The notes under the pieces were generated by a model that saw only the letters and a list, made by a program, of their open reading frames with translations, was not told the DNA's origin and searched no databases. DNA of 64,000 nt. Source: Solwaraspora sp. WMMD406 (GTDB lineage Bacteria; Actinomycetota; Actinomycetes; Mycobacteriales; Micromonosporaceae). Numbering within the stretch: position 1 is the first letter of the stretch; every line of letters begins with the position of its first letter. Below are positions 36,692 to 45,358 of this stretch, piece by piece. The DNA lies in the NCBI RefSeq assembly GCF_029626025.1, contig NZ_JARUBF010000001.1:5488001-5552000 (forward strand). Direction: 5' to 3'. The position numbers and the translations under genes were made by a program.

Positions 36692-36708
36692 CCGCCCGCG
36701 CCGGGCGG
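36692..36708 (-). terminator. Short GC hairpin downstream of glnD
   Basis: Seven-base stem 36692-36698 (CCGCCCG) with 36702-36708 and a three-base loop, 9-25 bp past the glnD stop. Candidate end of the amtB-glnK-glnD transcript. Confidence 0.45.
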
Positions 36709-36716
36709 CACCCGGC

Positions 36717-38972
36717 TCAGCCGGCGGCGGCGAGCACGGCGGCTTCCAGCCGGTCCCGCTCCGCGTCGTCGGGTCCCGCGCCGACGAGATAGAACGCGTC
36801 GACCACGTCACCGCCGAGCGTGGAGATCCGGGCCGCCCGTACCTGGGCACCGGCCTCGTCCAGCGCGGTGGTCACCCGATAGAGCAGGCCGGCCGAGTCG
36901 GCGGCCCGCAGCTCCAGCACGACCGCGTCGGTGGCGGCTTCCCGGTGCCAGACGATACGCGGATCGGCCCCGGCCCGGCGGGCGGCGAGCGCCCGCCCCC
37001 GCAGCCGCTGGGTCACCGACACGTCTCCGGTGACCGCCCGGCGCAGGTCGGCGGCGAGCGCCACGGTGTCCGGCGGCGTACCGTAGCGCGGCTGCACCCG
37101 GAACTCGACCAGAGCCCGACCGTCGATAGTGGAGGCATCTGCGGTCAGTACGTCCAGCCGGTGCAGGGCGAGACACCCGGCGACCGCGGCGAGCAGGCCG
37201 TGCCGGTCGGCGGCGGCCACCGCGACCCGGTCGTCACCATCGATGTGTACGGCCGGCAGCGGCCCGGCCACCAGCGCCGGATCCGGGGCCGGCGGATCGG
37301 GCAGCACGCCGGTGTCCAGCGCGGTGTGCACCCGGCGGACCAGCTCGGCGATCAGCCGCCCCTTCCAGGCCGACCAGGCCGCCGGACCGGTGGCGTGCGC
37401 GTCGGCGCGGGCCAGGCCGTGCAGCAGGGCGAGGGTGGTGGTGTCCCCGACCGCCTCGGCCACCCGCGAGATCGTCACCGGATCGCTCAGGTCGCGACGG
37501 GTGGCCACCTCCGGCAGCAGCAGGTGCAGCCGGACCAGCTTCTCGATCGTCGCCACGTCGGCCGGCGGCAGCCCGACCCGGCCGGCGATGCCGGCGGCGA
37601 TCGGCGCGCCGACCGTGCTGTGATCGCCGGGGAGCCCTTTGCCGACGTCGTGCAGGAACGCGCCGAGCAGCAGCAGGTCCGGCCGGTCCACCTCCCGGGT
37701 GTACGCGGTCGCCTCCTGCGCGGCCTGCACCAGGTGCCGGTCGAGGGTGAACCGGTGCACCGGATTGTGCTGCGGCAGGCTGCGCATCCGGGGCCACTCG
37801 GGCAACCAGCCGTCGACCAGCCCGTACCGGTCGCAGGTCTCCCAGGTGGGCACCAGGCCGGGACCGGCGCCGAGCAGGGTGATCAGCGCGGCGCGGGCCG
37901 CGTCCGGCCAGGGCGCCGGCAGCGGCGGGCAGTACGCGGCGAGCCACTCGCAGGTGGCGCGGGCGATCGGCAGCCGGCTGGTGGCGGCGGCCGCGGCGAC
38001 CCGTAGCGACAGGCTGGGGTCCGGGCGGGCGCCGATCGCGGTCCGGGCGAGGACCAGCTCGCCGTCGTGTTCGACGACGTCGCGGGCGACCGGACGGCGG
38101 ACCGGCGGGCCGGTGCCGCGTCGGCGGCCGGAGCGCAGCCGTTCGGCGCTGCGCCAGGCGTCGTCGAGAGCGTGGGTGACGGTCCGGGCGTCGGAGGCGA
38201 CCCGGCGCAGCAGGGTGTCCGGGTCGTCGAGGTCGAGCAGTCGGGCCACGGCGGCGCGTTCCTGCGCGACCAGCCGGTCCACCCGGCGGCCGACGGCGAC
38301 GTGCAGCGCGTCGCGGGTGTCGAGCAGGCGCAGGTGCGCGGCGCGGGCGGCCGGCCGCATGCTGTCGGCGATGCCGGCGAGGGCGATTCCGCGCAGGATG
38401 CCGACGTCGCGGAGCCCGCCGGCGGCTTCCTTGAGATCGCCTTCGAGCAGGAAGGCCAGCTCACCGTGGGTGCGCCAGCGGGCCTCGGTGACCTCCCGCA
38501 GCGCTGGCAGCTGCCGGACGGCGGTGCGCCGCCACTGGTCGGTGGCGGCGTCCTGCAGCGCGGCGGTGAGCTCCCGGTCACCGGCCACGTGCCGGGCGTC
38601 GAGCAGACCGAGCGCGACCTTGACGTCGTCGTGGGCCACCGACAGCGCTTCGGGCAGCGTCCGCACCGAGTGGTCGAGGCCGAGCCGGGCGTCCCAGATC
38701 GGATACCAGATGCGGGCCGCGAGTTCGTCCATGCCGGCGACGCCTCGGTGCAGCAGCACCAGGTCGAGATCGCTGTACGGCGAGCACTGCAGCCGGCCGA
38801 GTCCACCGACCGCCACCAGGGCGACGCCGGGGAGCCCGGCCGGCAGCAGCGAGGCCAGCCAGACGTCGAGCGCCGCCGCACGCTCCACGCGTGCGGCGGC
38901 GCCGATGCCCATGGTGAGCGTCGGGCCGGGGCCGGCCCCGCCGATCTGCCGGGCCCCGACTCCGTCGATCAC
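36717..38972 (-). CDS. glnD: [Protein-PII] nucleotidylyltransferase GlnD
   Basis: Senses glutamine and modifies PII; in actinobacteria the modification is adenylylation of GlnK. From GTG 38972 (751 residues; GGGAG five bases upstream) the nucleotidyltransferase motif is GGLGR (56-60) and SDLDL (67-71, catalytic Asp pair). An HD-domain hydrolase with LLGAFLHDVGKGLPGDHS follows, then two ACT domains near the C-terminus (VAVAAADRHGLLAAVAGC and VLELRAADSAGLLYRVTTAL). A longer frame to 39017 would overlap glnK. It lies 19 bp after glnK in the standard actinobacterial amt-glnK-glnD order. Confidence 0.95.
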   Translation of the reverse strand: MIDGVGARQIGGAGPGPTLTMGIGAAARVERAAALDVWLASLLPAGLPGVALVAVGGLGRLQCSPYSDLDLVLLHRGVAGMDELAARIWYPIWDARLGLDHSVRTLPEALSVAHDDVKVALGLLDARHVAGDRELTAALQDAATDQWRRTAVRQLPALREVTEARWRTHGELAFLLEGDLKEAAGGLRDVGILRGIALAGIADSMRPAARAAHLRLLDTRDALHVAVGRRVDRLVAQERAAVARLLDLDDPDTLLRRVASDARTVTHALDDAWRSAERLRSGRRRGTGPPVRRPVARDVVEHDGELVLARTAIGARPDPSLSLRVAAAAATSRLPIARATCEWLAAYCPPLPAPWPDAARAALITLLGAGPGLVPTWETCDRYGLVDGWLPEWPRMRSLPQHNPVHRFTLDRHLVQAAQEATAYTREVDRPDLLLLGAFLHDVGKGLPGDHSTVGAPIAAGIAGRVGLPPADVATIEKLVRLHLLLPEVATRRDLSDPVTISRVAEAVGDTTTLALLHGLARADAHATGPAAWSAWKGRLIAELVRRVHTALDTGVLPDPPAPDPALVAGPLPAVHIDGDDRVAVAAADRHGLLAAVAGCLALHRLDVLTADASTIDGRALVEFRVQPRYGTPPDTVALAADLRRAVTGDVSVTQRLRGRALAARRAGADPRIVWHREAATDAVVLELRAADSAGLLYRVTTALDEAGAQVRAARISTLGGDVVDAFYLVGAGPDDAERDRLEAAVLAAAG

Positions 38973-38991
38973 CTGATCTCCCGGTGCTGGA

Positions 38992-39354
<363 letters not shown>

Positions 39355-40671
39355 TTATCCGGCGACCTTTTCGCTGACCGGAGCGGACTCGCCCGATGCG
39401 GTGGGCGCCTTCCCGATGCCGGCGGCGGCGAAGCCACCACCAGAGGTGCTGCCGAACTCGTACGCGCTCTCGGCGTGTTCGGCGGTGTCGATGCCCTCGA
39501 CCTCGGCGTCGGCGCTGGCCCGGAAGCCGATGGTCTTGTCGATCGCGAAGCCGATGATGTAGGCGACGACGAACGAGTAGACCAGCACCGCGACCACACC
39601 GAGCGCCTGCAGGCCGAGTAGGTCGATGCCACCGCCGTAGATCAGTCCGTCGTTGCCCTCACCCGCCAAGACCTCGACGGCCAGGAAGCCGATCAGCAGC
39701 GAACCGATGATGCCGCCGACCATGTGCACGGCGACCACGTCGAGCGAGTCGTCGTAGCCCAGCTTGTACTTCAGGCCGACCGCCAGGGCGCAGACGGCAC
39801 CGGCGATGATGCCCAGCGCGATGGCACCCAGCGGCTCCAGGAACGCACAGGCCGGGGTGATCGCGACCAGACCGGCGATGGCACCGGAGGCGGCACCGAG
39901 GGTGGTCGGCTTGCCGTCACGCAGCCACTCGACGACGATCCAGCCCAGCACCGCGGCGGCCGTGGCGACCTGGGTGTTGATGAAGGCGACCGTCGCGGTG
40001 CCGTTGGCGGCCAGGGCCGAGCCGGCGTTGAAGCCGAACCAGCCGAACCAGAGCAGACCGGCACCGAGCAGGACCATCGGCAGGTTGTGCGGCTTGAACT
40101 TGTCCTTTGGCCAGCCGACCCGCTTGCCCAGCACCAGAGCCAGGGCGAGCGCGGCGGCACCGGCGTTGATGTGCACCGCGGTGCCACCGGCGAAGTCAAG
40201 GACGCCGAGCTCGAAGATCCAGCCACCGCCCCAGACCCAGTGCGCGACCGGGAAGTAGACCAGAGTCGCCCAGAGGCCCGCGAACAGCAGCCAGGCACCG
40301 AACTTCGCCCGGTCCGCGATCGCGCCACTGATCAGCGCGACGGTGATGATCGCGAACATCATCTGGAACACGACGAAGAGCAGGTCCGGGATGCCACCTT
40401 CGGTGCCGGACTCGAGCATCCCGCGCAGCCCCGCCATCGACAGGTCGCCGGTGATGCCGCCGACGTCCTCGCCGAAGGCGATGCTGTAGCCGTAGAAGAC
40501 CCACAGCAGGCTGACCAGGCCGATCGCCCCGAAGCTCATCATCATCATGTTGAGCACGGACTTGGACCGCGTCATGCCACCATAGAACAGCGCCAATCCG
40601 GGCGTCATGAGCAACACCAGGGCGGCTGAAGTCAAAATCCAGGCGGTGGCACCAGAATCTAGTTCCGGCAC
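39355..40671 (-). CDS. amtB: Ammonium transporter AmtB
   Basis: Trimeric membrane channel for ammonium/ammonia. The GTG at 40671 with GAGAGGAGG upstream gives 438 residues. About eleven membrane segments are apparent; family motifs are LALFYGGMTRSKSVLNMM, WLFAGLWATLVYFPVAHWVWGG-like, DFAGGTAVHINAG (residues about 170-182), GAGLLWFGWFGFNAGSALAA and VVAVHMVGGIIGSLLIGFLA. It is the first gene of amtB-glnK-glnD. Confidence 0.97.
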   Translation of the reverse strand: MPELDSGATAWILTSAALVLLMTPGLALFYGGMTRSKSVLNMMMMSFGAIGLVSLLWVFYGYSIAFGEDVGGITGDLSMAGLRGMLESGTEGGIPDLLFVVFQMMFAIITVALISGAIADRAKFGAWLLFAGLWATLVYFPVAHWVWGGGWIFELGVLDFAGGTAVHINAGAAALALALVLGKRVGWPKDKFKPHNLPMVLLGAGLLWFGWFGFNAGSALAANGTATVAFINTQVATAAAVLGWIVVEWLRDGKPTTLGAASGAIAGLVAITPACAFLEPLGAIALGIIAGAVCALAVGLKYKLGYDDSLDVVAVHMVGGIIGSLLIGFLAVEVLAGEGNDGLIYGGGIDLLGLQALGVVAVLVYSFVVAYIIGFAIDKTIGFRASADAEVEGIDTAEHAESAYEFGSTSGGGFAAAGIGKAPTASGESAPVSEKVAG

Positions 40672-41016
40672 GCTGCCTCCTCTCAGTTGGAAACAAAACC
40701 GGCACCAAGAGGCAGCATCGCCCGCTCGCCGGTTGCGCGAAGCTTGCTGGGCTGCTGTTTCACACACGGTCCCCGAGGGGTTTCCAACAGGTGACGGGTT
40801 GTTTCCAACATGTGAAGAACCGTTCACGATCCCTTGATCAGGTGGGGGCATATCAGCCGAATAGCCCACGGCGAGTGTCCGGAAGGCGACACAAGCTTGC
40901 GGCTCGGCCGGATAGGCGGTGCCGAGCGGTGAGCCAACGACACCAGACGATCCATCGGACCTGCGGCACGGCCCGTGCGACCCGGTGGCACCCGCCCACC
41001 GGAACCACTCCGCCGG
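40672..41016 (-). promoter_or_regulatory. Intergenic control region upstream of amtB
   Basis: 345 bp without a supported gene, holding the GlnR box (separate entry) and an amtB leader of about 100 nt. A further isolated GTTTC half-site lies at 40757-40761 and a mirror GAAAC near 40690. The right half, 40820-41016, next to the phosphotransferase gene end, shows nothing I can name. Confidence 0.5.
40780..40816 (-). promoter_or_regulatory. GlnR binding box upstream of amtB-glnK-glnD
   Basis: On the minus strand the sequence reads TTCAC-N6-GAAAC-N5-GTCAC-N6-GAAAC, four half-sites matching the actinobacterial GlnR consensus gTnAc-N6-GaAAc-N6-GtnAc-N6-GAAAc except that the central spacer is 5, not 6. 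It lies 109 bp upstream of the amtB start. GlnR activates this operon under nitrogen limitation in Streptomyces. Binding here is inference. Confidence 0.85.
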
Positions 41017-41805
41017 TCACCGCAGGGCGTACTCCAGGATGTGCCGTTCGTAGTCGAGTAGCCGCAGATCGCGCATCGGGCGACGGAGGTGACCCTTGTG
41101 CACGATACGGACGAACGCCGGGTCGCCGGCGGCCGCCATCCGCCGGATCCCCTCCACATGGTCGACGACCCGCTTGCGGATGGTCCGGACCAGGCGGTGT
41201 CGGTCCCGGGGGATCAGGCCGTACGCGTCGGCGAACAGCCGCAGCCGGCGCGGACGGTCCGGCTGGCGCCAGCCGAGCGTGTAGGAGTCCCGGTCGGAGA
41301 AAAGCGGCACCCAGGTCCAGGCGGCATAGGCCACGTCGTAGATCCGGGCACCCGGCGACGCGAGGTCGAAGTCGATCAGCGCGAGCGTGCCGTCCGGCCG
41401 CCAGATCACGTTGTGCGGGGCGGCGTCGTGATGGCAGATCACCTCGGTGTCCGGGGGCGGCGGACCGAACGAGCGCCAGACCGCGTTGCGCGGCGGCTGG
41501 AAGCCGTACTGGGCGTCGTGGAACATCCGCAACATGGTGGCGACGGTGACCAGCGCCTCGTCGCTGACCCAGTGCGGGGCCAACGGATACTCTCCGCACT
41601 CGCCGTCGACGTAGGACAGCACCTCGCGGTTGCGTTCGTCCATGCCGAGCGCGCGCGGCGACCCGGTGAACCCGACGTACTCCAGGTGCCGCAGCAGGGC
41701 GTGCACCGAGGGTGTCCACGGGCCGACGTTGCGCCGGACGGTGTCCCCGACCCGCACCACGGTGCTGACGTTGCCACCGCGCAGGGGGATCTCATGCTGG
41801 GTCAC
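41017..41805 (-). CDS. Aminoglycoside phosphotransferase (APH)-family kinase-like protein
   Basis: A 262-residue protein of the APH/choline kinase fold. The catalytic loop VICHHDAAPHNVIW has the HxDxxxxN pattern, and the metal-binding motif is LIDFDLASPG. The N-lobe shows STVVRVGDTVRRNVGPW. GTG 41805 is chosen because GGGAG lies 7 bases upstream; a GTG at 41847 is open but poorly preceded. Substrate unknown: such orphan APH homologues phosphorylate small molecules, and drug resistance should not be assumed. Located 48 bp after ftsY on the same strand. Confidence 0.85.
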   Translation of the reverse strand: MTQHEIPLRGGNVSTVVRVGDTVRRNVGPWTPSVHALLRHLEYVGFTGSPRALGMDERNREVLSYVDGECGEYPLAPHWVSDEALVTVATMLRMFHDAQYGFQPPRNAVWRSFGPPPPDTEVICHHDAAPHNVIWRPDGTLALIDFDLASPGARIYDVAYAAWTWVPLFSDRDSYTLGWRQPDRPRRLRLFADAYGLIPRDRHRLVRTIRKRVVDHVEGIRRMAAAGDPAFVRIVHKGHLRRPMRDLRLLDYERHILEYALR

Positions 41806-41853
41806 GTACGGTCTCCCGAGACGTGGCTCCTGATCGCGATAGCTCACCCGAGG

Positions 41854-43065
41854 CTACGCATCCGTTCCACGAGGTTCGACACCCAGCAGGGCGTCGACAA
41901 ACTGTACGGGGACAAATGGTGCGAGATCGTCCGGCCCTTCGCCGAGACCGATGAGTTTCACCGGGATGCCGAGTTTACGTTGCACCGCGATGACGATGCC
42001 TCCCTTGGCCGTGCCGTCGAGCTTGGTCAGCACCACCCCGGTGACGTCGACCGCCTCGGTGAACAGGCGGGCCTGCTCCAGGCCATTCTGACCAGTGGTC
42101 GCGTCCAGGACGAGGAGCGTCTCGTGTACCGGACCGTGCTTGCCGACCACCCGTTTGACCTTGCCCAGCTCGTCCATCAGGCCGACCTTGTTCTGCAGCC
42201 GCCCGGCCGTGTCGATCAACACCGCGTCGACCGAGGTGTCGATCCCGCGCTTCACGGCGTCGAACGCCACACTGGCCGGATCCGCCCCCTCCGGGCCACG
42301 GACCACCTCGGCGCCCACCCGGGACGCCCAGGTGGTGAGCTGATCGGCGGCTGCGGCACGGAAGGTGTCCGCCGCACCGAGCAGCACGGTGCGCCCGTCG
42401 GCGACCAGGACCCGGGCGATCTTGCCGCAGGTGGTGGTCTTACCGGCACCGTTCACCCCGACCACCAGGATCACGCTCGGCCCGCCCCCGGTGTTCAGTG
42501 TCCGGTCGAGCTGCGGATCGAGCGCGGCCACCAACTCCTCGGACAACAGGGTACGCAGCTCGTCGACGCTGCGGGTGCCGAGCACCCGGGTCCGTTCGCG
42601 CAACCGGCCCACGATGTCGCTGGTGGCGTCGATGCCGACGTCCGCGCTGATCAGGCTCTCCTCGATCTCCTCCCAGACGTCCTCGTCGAGGCGGTCGCGG
42701 GCGAGCAGGTTGAGCAGCCCCTTGCCGAGCAGACCCTGCGACCGGGACAGTCGGGCGCGCAGCCGGACCAACCTGCCGGCGGTCGGTTCCGGGCGTTCCA
42801 GCGTCGCGGGTGTCGGGGCGACCGGCTCACCGGGAGCCTGTTCCGGCTCGACCGGCGGCGCCGGTGGACGGGGCTCGACCGCGATCCCGGCCGACCGGTC
42901 GGCGTCCTCGACGGCCGGGGGGCGTTCCTCGGTGACCGTGCCTTCCGGTGGGACCGGGGGCGCCGGGGGCAACGGGGGCTGCCGACGGAACCGGGGAACC
43001 AGCAGCCCCACCCCGGCAAGCAGCAGCACACCGAGCAGGATCGCGGCGAGGACGAGGTAATCCAT
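41854..43065 (-). CDS. ftsY: Signal recognition particle receptor FtsY
   Basis: SRP receptor GTPase at the membrane. The ATG at 43065 gives 403 residues. An N-terminal membrane helix (about 3-24) is followed by an acidic/Pro-rich A domain (25-95), the N domain, and the G domain with G1 GVNGAGKTTT (203-212), DTAGRLQNK, TKLDGTAKGG and GLGEGPDDLAPF. The N-terminal anchor is typical of actinobacterial FtsY. A longer frame reaching 43698 is antisense to the PhoD gene. Lies upstream of the APH-like gene and near ffh and smc, as in Mycobacterium. Confidence 0.97.
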   Translation of the reverse strand: MDYLVLAAILLGVLLLAGVGLLVPRFRRQPPLPPAPPVPPEGTVTEERPPAVEDADRSAGIAVEPRPPAPPVEPEQAPGEPVAPTPATLERPEPTAGRLVRLRARLSRSQGLLGKGLLNLLARDRLDEDVWEEIEESLISADVGIDATSDIVGRLRERTRVLGTRSVDELRTLLSEELVAALDPQLDRTLNTGGGPSVILVVGVNGAGKTTTCGKIARVLVADGRTVLLGAADTFRAAAADQLTTWASRVGAEVVRGPEGADPASVAFDAVKRGIDTSVDAVLIDTAGRLQNKVGLMDELGKVKRVVGKHGPVHETLLVLDATTGQNGLEQARLFTEAVDVTGVVLTKLDGTAKGGIVIAVQRKLGIPVKLIGLGEGPDDLAPFVPVQFVDALLGVEPRGTDA

Positions 43066-43399
43066 CCGGAAATCCTGACAGATGGCCGCCGGGTCGTCCC
43101 GCCCACCGCGCCTATCCGTGACGCCGACCCACCGGTAAGGTGTCCCCACCGTGGCGAACAGGCACGACGCCGGCAGCTGGCGCGCCGACGTGCGCAATCC
43201 GCCGCCGACTGTCGGCCGTTGGCCCGTCCGCGCCGGTGGCACCCCGGTGAAACCCAGGTGAGAGGTACGTCGCCAGGCTGGGTGATCGGTCGTCGGCAGG
43301 GGTACAACAGACTCGCGTCCCGCCCGCCCCGGCTTTCCGCACCCGCTCCCGGAGGTCGCACATGTCGCAGTCCCGACGACACCGCCGGCTGGCTCGGCC
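43066..43399. promoter_or_regulatory. Divergent ftsY / PhoD intergenic region
   Basis: 334 bp containing starts for both directions. The plus side carries GGAGG at 43351-43355 and a 13-codon frame (separate entry). A 36-codon GTG frame (43151-43261) lacks a ribosome site. No operator or structured RNA recognised. Confidence 0.5.
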
Positions 43400-43403
43400 G
43401 TGA
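43362..43403 (+). CDS. Possible 13-codon leader peptide ahead of the PhoD gene
   Basis: ATG 43362 is preceded at the right distance by GGAGG and encodes MSQSRRHRRLARP (five Arg, one His in 13 residues). The stop TGA overlaps the GTG start of the PhoD-like gene (GTGA), which itself has no ribosome-binding sequence. That arrangement fits a translational-coupling leader. The peptide has no hydrophobic region, so it is not a signal peptide. It could also be chance, or the PhoD start could be elsewhere. Confidence 0.45.
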   Translation: MSQSRRHRRLARP

Positions 43404-45358
43404 CCAGCGACCCAACGCCACCGACTGGCCACGAAACGCTGCCGGCCGGCGACGAACCGCTGCCGGAGTCGCTGCTGGAGCCGACCGCGCCGCACGACGC
43501 GGGCACCCACCGCGCCGACCGTACCCACCACGGCGGCCGCGCCGACCTGCTGATCGGGCCGGTGCTGCGCCGTGTCGTCGGCGATCGGGCGACGATCTGG
43601 GTGGAAACCAGCGCGCCAGCGACGGTCCGGGTGACGGCCACGACCGCCGCGACGGGCTCGTCGGCGGCCCGCGTCACCGCGAGCGGTACGGCCCACACCT
43701 TCAGCGCGTACGACCACCATTACGCGTTGGTCGTGGTGACCGGACTCGCCGCAGGTGCCAGCGCGCGATACGAGGTCTTCCTGGACGACCGGCGGGTCTG
43801 GCCGGACCCGGAGTCGCCCTATCCGGCGAGTGTGATCCGTACCCGTCGGGACGACACCCAACCGGTACGGCTGGTCTTCGGCTCGTGCCGGGAGACCACC
43901 CAGCATTCGACCACTCGTCGGCTGCCCCCGGACGCGCTCGACGCGTACTCGCGACGTCTGATGGGTCTCGACCCGGGCGGGGACGACTGGCCGGACCTGC
44001 TGCTGCTCCTCGGTGACCAGGTCTACGCCGACGAGACCTCGCCGATGATCCAGCGGTTCCTGCGGCGCCGCCGCCGGCACCGGGGACTTCCGCCGGACGC
44101 CCCGGCCGACCAGGTGGTCAGCTACGAGGAGTACACGAAGCTCTATCTGGAGTCGTGGCGGGATCCGGAGATCCGGTGGCTGCTGTCGACCGTTCCCAGT
44201 GTGATGATCTTCGACGATCACGAAATCATCGACGACTGGAACACCTCCGCGTCCTGGCGGGCGCAGATGCGCCGGCAGAGCTGGTGGTCCGAGCGGATCA
44301 GCAGCGGCCTCGCTTCCTACTGGGTCTACCAGCACCTGGGCAACCTCAGCCCGGACGAGATCGTCGCCGACCCGGTGTACGGCAAGGTGGTCGCGGCGGC
44401 CGACGACGCCACCGAGGTGTTGCGCGAGTTCGGCGGCCGGGTGGACACCGAGTCCGGCGTCGCCCACGATTCCCGGCTCTGGGCCGAGGCCCAGTACCAG
44501 TGGAGCTATGCGCTGGATGTCGGACGGACCCGGATCGTCGTGCTGGACAACCGGTGCAGCCGGGTACTGGAGCCGGGTGCGCGGAGCATCCTTCCGGTCG
44601 GTGAGTGGTCGTGGTTCACCGACCAGGTCCACGGGCGGTACGAGCACTTGGTGGTCGGTTCGTCGTTGCCTTGGCTCATGCCGCCGGCCATCCACCATCT
44701 GGAGGCGTGGAACGAGCGGCTGGCGGAATCACCCAGGCGGTGGGTGGCCGCCGCGTCGGAACGGCTGCGTCGGGGCATTGACCTCGAACACTGGGCCGCC
44801 TTCCGACGGTCCTTCGACGACCTCGGTCACCTGTTCGCCCGGGTGGGTGCGGGCACCCGCAGCGCGGCACCGGCACCATCTGGGGCCGTGGACTCGCCGG
44901 GTGCCGAAGGGTCGATCGCCGCGGCTGGGACGACGGACACCGCGCCAGGCCGGGTGGGAGCCGGTGCGGCCTATCCGCCGCCGGCGTCGATCAGCGTGCT
45001 CTCCGGCGACGTGCACCATTCGTACGTGGCCCGGGCCGGTATGCCGGCCGAGGTCCGCACCCCGGTGCACCAGCTGACCTGTTCGCCGATCCACAACCAG
45101 GTGCCGGCACCCATGCGGCCCCTCATGCGGCTGGGTTGGTGGCGTGGTCCGGCCACGGTGCTCCGGGCGCTGGGCCGGGCGGCCGGCCTGCCGGCTCCGT
45201 CGGTGCGCTGGCGCAAGCTGGACGGCCCGTACTTCGGCAACGCGGTCAGCACGCTGGTACACGACGGGTCCACGGCCGAGGTGCTGCTGGAGGGCACGAC
45301 CAAGGACGGTCACCTGCGTGAGGTCACGCGGCGGGTGCTCAGCGGGGCTCGACCGTAG
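43400..45358 (+). CDS. PhoD-like alkaline phosphatase/phosphodiesterase
   Basis: Predicted metallophosphoesterase of the PhoD family, 652 residues from GTG 43400. An N-terminal domain (about 50-150, fibronectin-like, with WVETSAPATVRVT) precedes a metallophosphatase core: VFGSCRE, LLLLGDQVYADE, MIFDDHEIIDDWN, VVLDNRCSR and ISVLSGDVHHSYVAR. A Ser/Gly/Ala-rich insert lies around residues 485-530. No signal peptide is visible, unlike classical secreted PhoD, so it is probably cytoplasmic. The end overlaps the convergent smc by 20 bp. Substrate unknown. Confidence 0.88.
   Translation: MTSDPTPPTGHETLPAGDEPLPESLLEPTAPHDAGTHRADRTHHGGRADLLIGPVLRRVVGDRATIWVETSAPATVRVTATTAATGSSAARVTASGTAHTFSAYDHHYALVVVTGLAAGASARYEVFLDDRRVWPDPESPYPASVIRTRRDDTQPVRLVFGSCRETTQHSTTRRLPPDALDAYSRRLMGLDPGGDDWPDLLLLLGDQVYADETSPMIQRFLRRRRRHRGLPPDAPADQVVSYEEYTKLYLESWRDPEIRWLLSTVPSVMIFDDHEIIDDWNTSASWRAQMRRQSWWSERISSGLASYWVYQHLGNLSPDEIVADPVYGKVVAAADDATEVLREFGGRVDTESGVAHDSRLWAEAQYQWSYALDVGRTRIVVLDNRCSRVLEPGARSILPVGEWSWFTDQVHGRYEHLVVGSSLPWLMPPAIHHLEAWNERLAESPRRWVAAASERLRRGIDLEHWAAFRRSFDDLGHLFARVGAGTRSAAPAPSGAVDSPGAEGSIAAAGTTDTAPGRVGAGAAYPPPASISVLSGDVHHSYVARAGMPAEVRTPVHQLTCSPIHNQVPAPMRPLMRLGWWRGPATVLRALGRAAGLPAPSVRWRKLDGPYFGNAVSTLVHDGSTAEVLLEGTTKDGHLREVTRRVLSGARP

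Noticed and set aside
41017-41805. Aminoglycoside resistance gene
   Set aside because: Only the generic APH fold is visible, in a housekeeping context; resistance cannot be concluded.
43151-43261. 36-codon GTG frame between ftsY and PhoD
   Set aside because: No ribosome-binding site and no recognisable features; chance frame.
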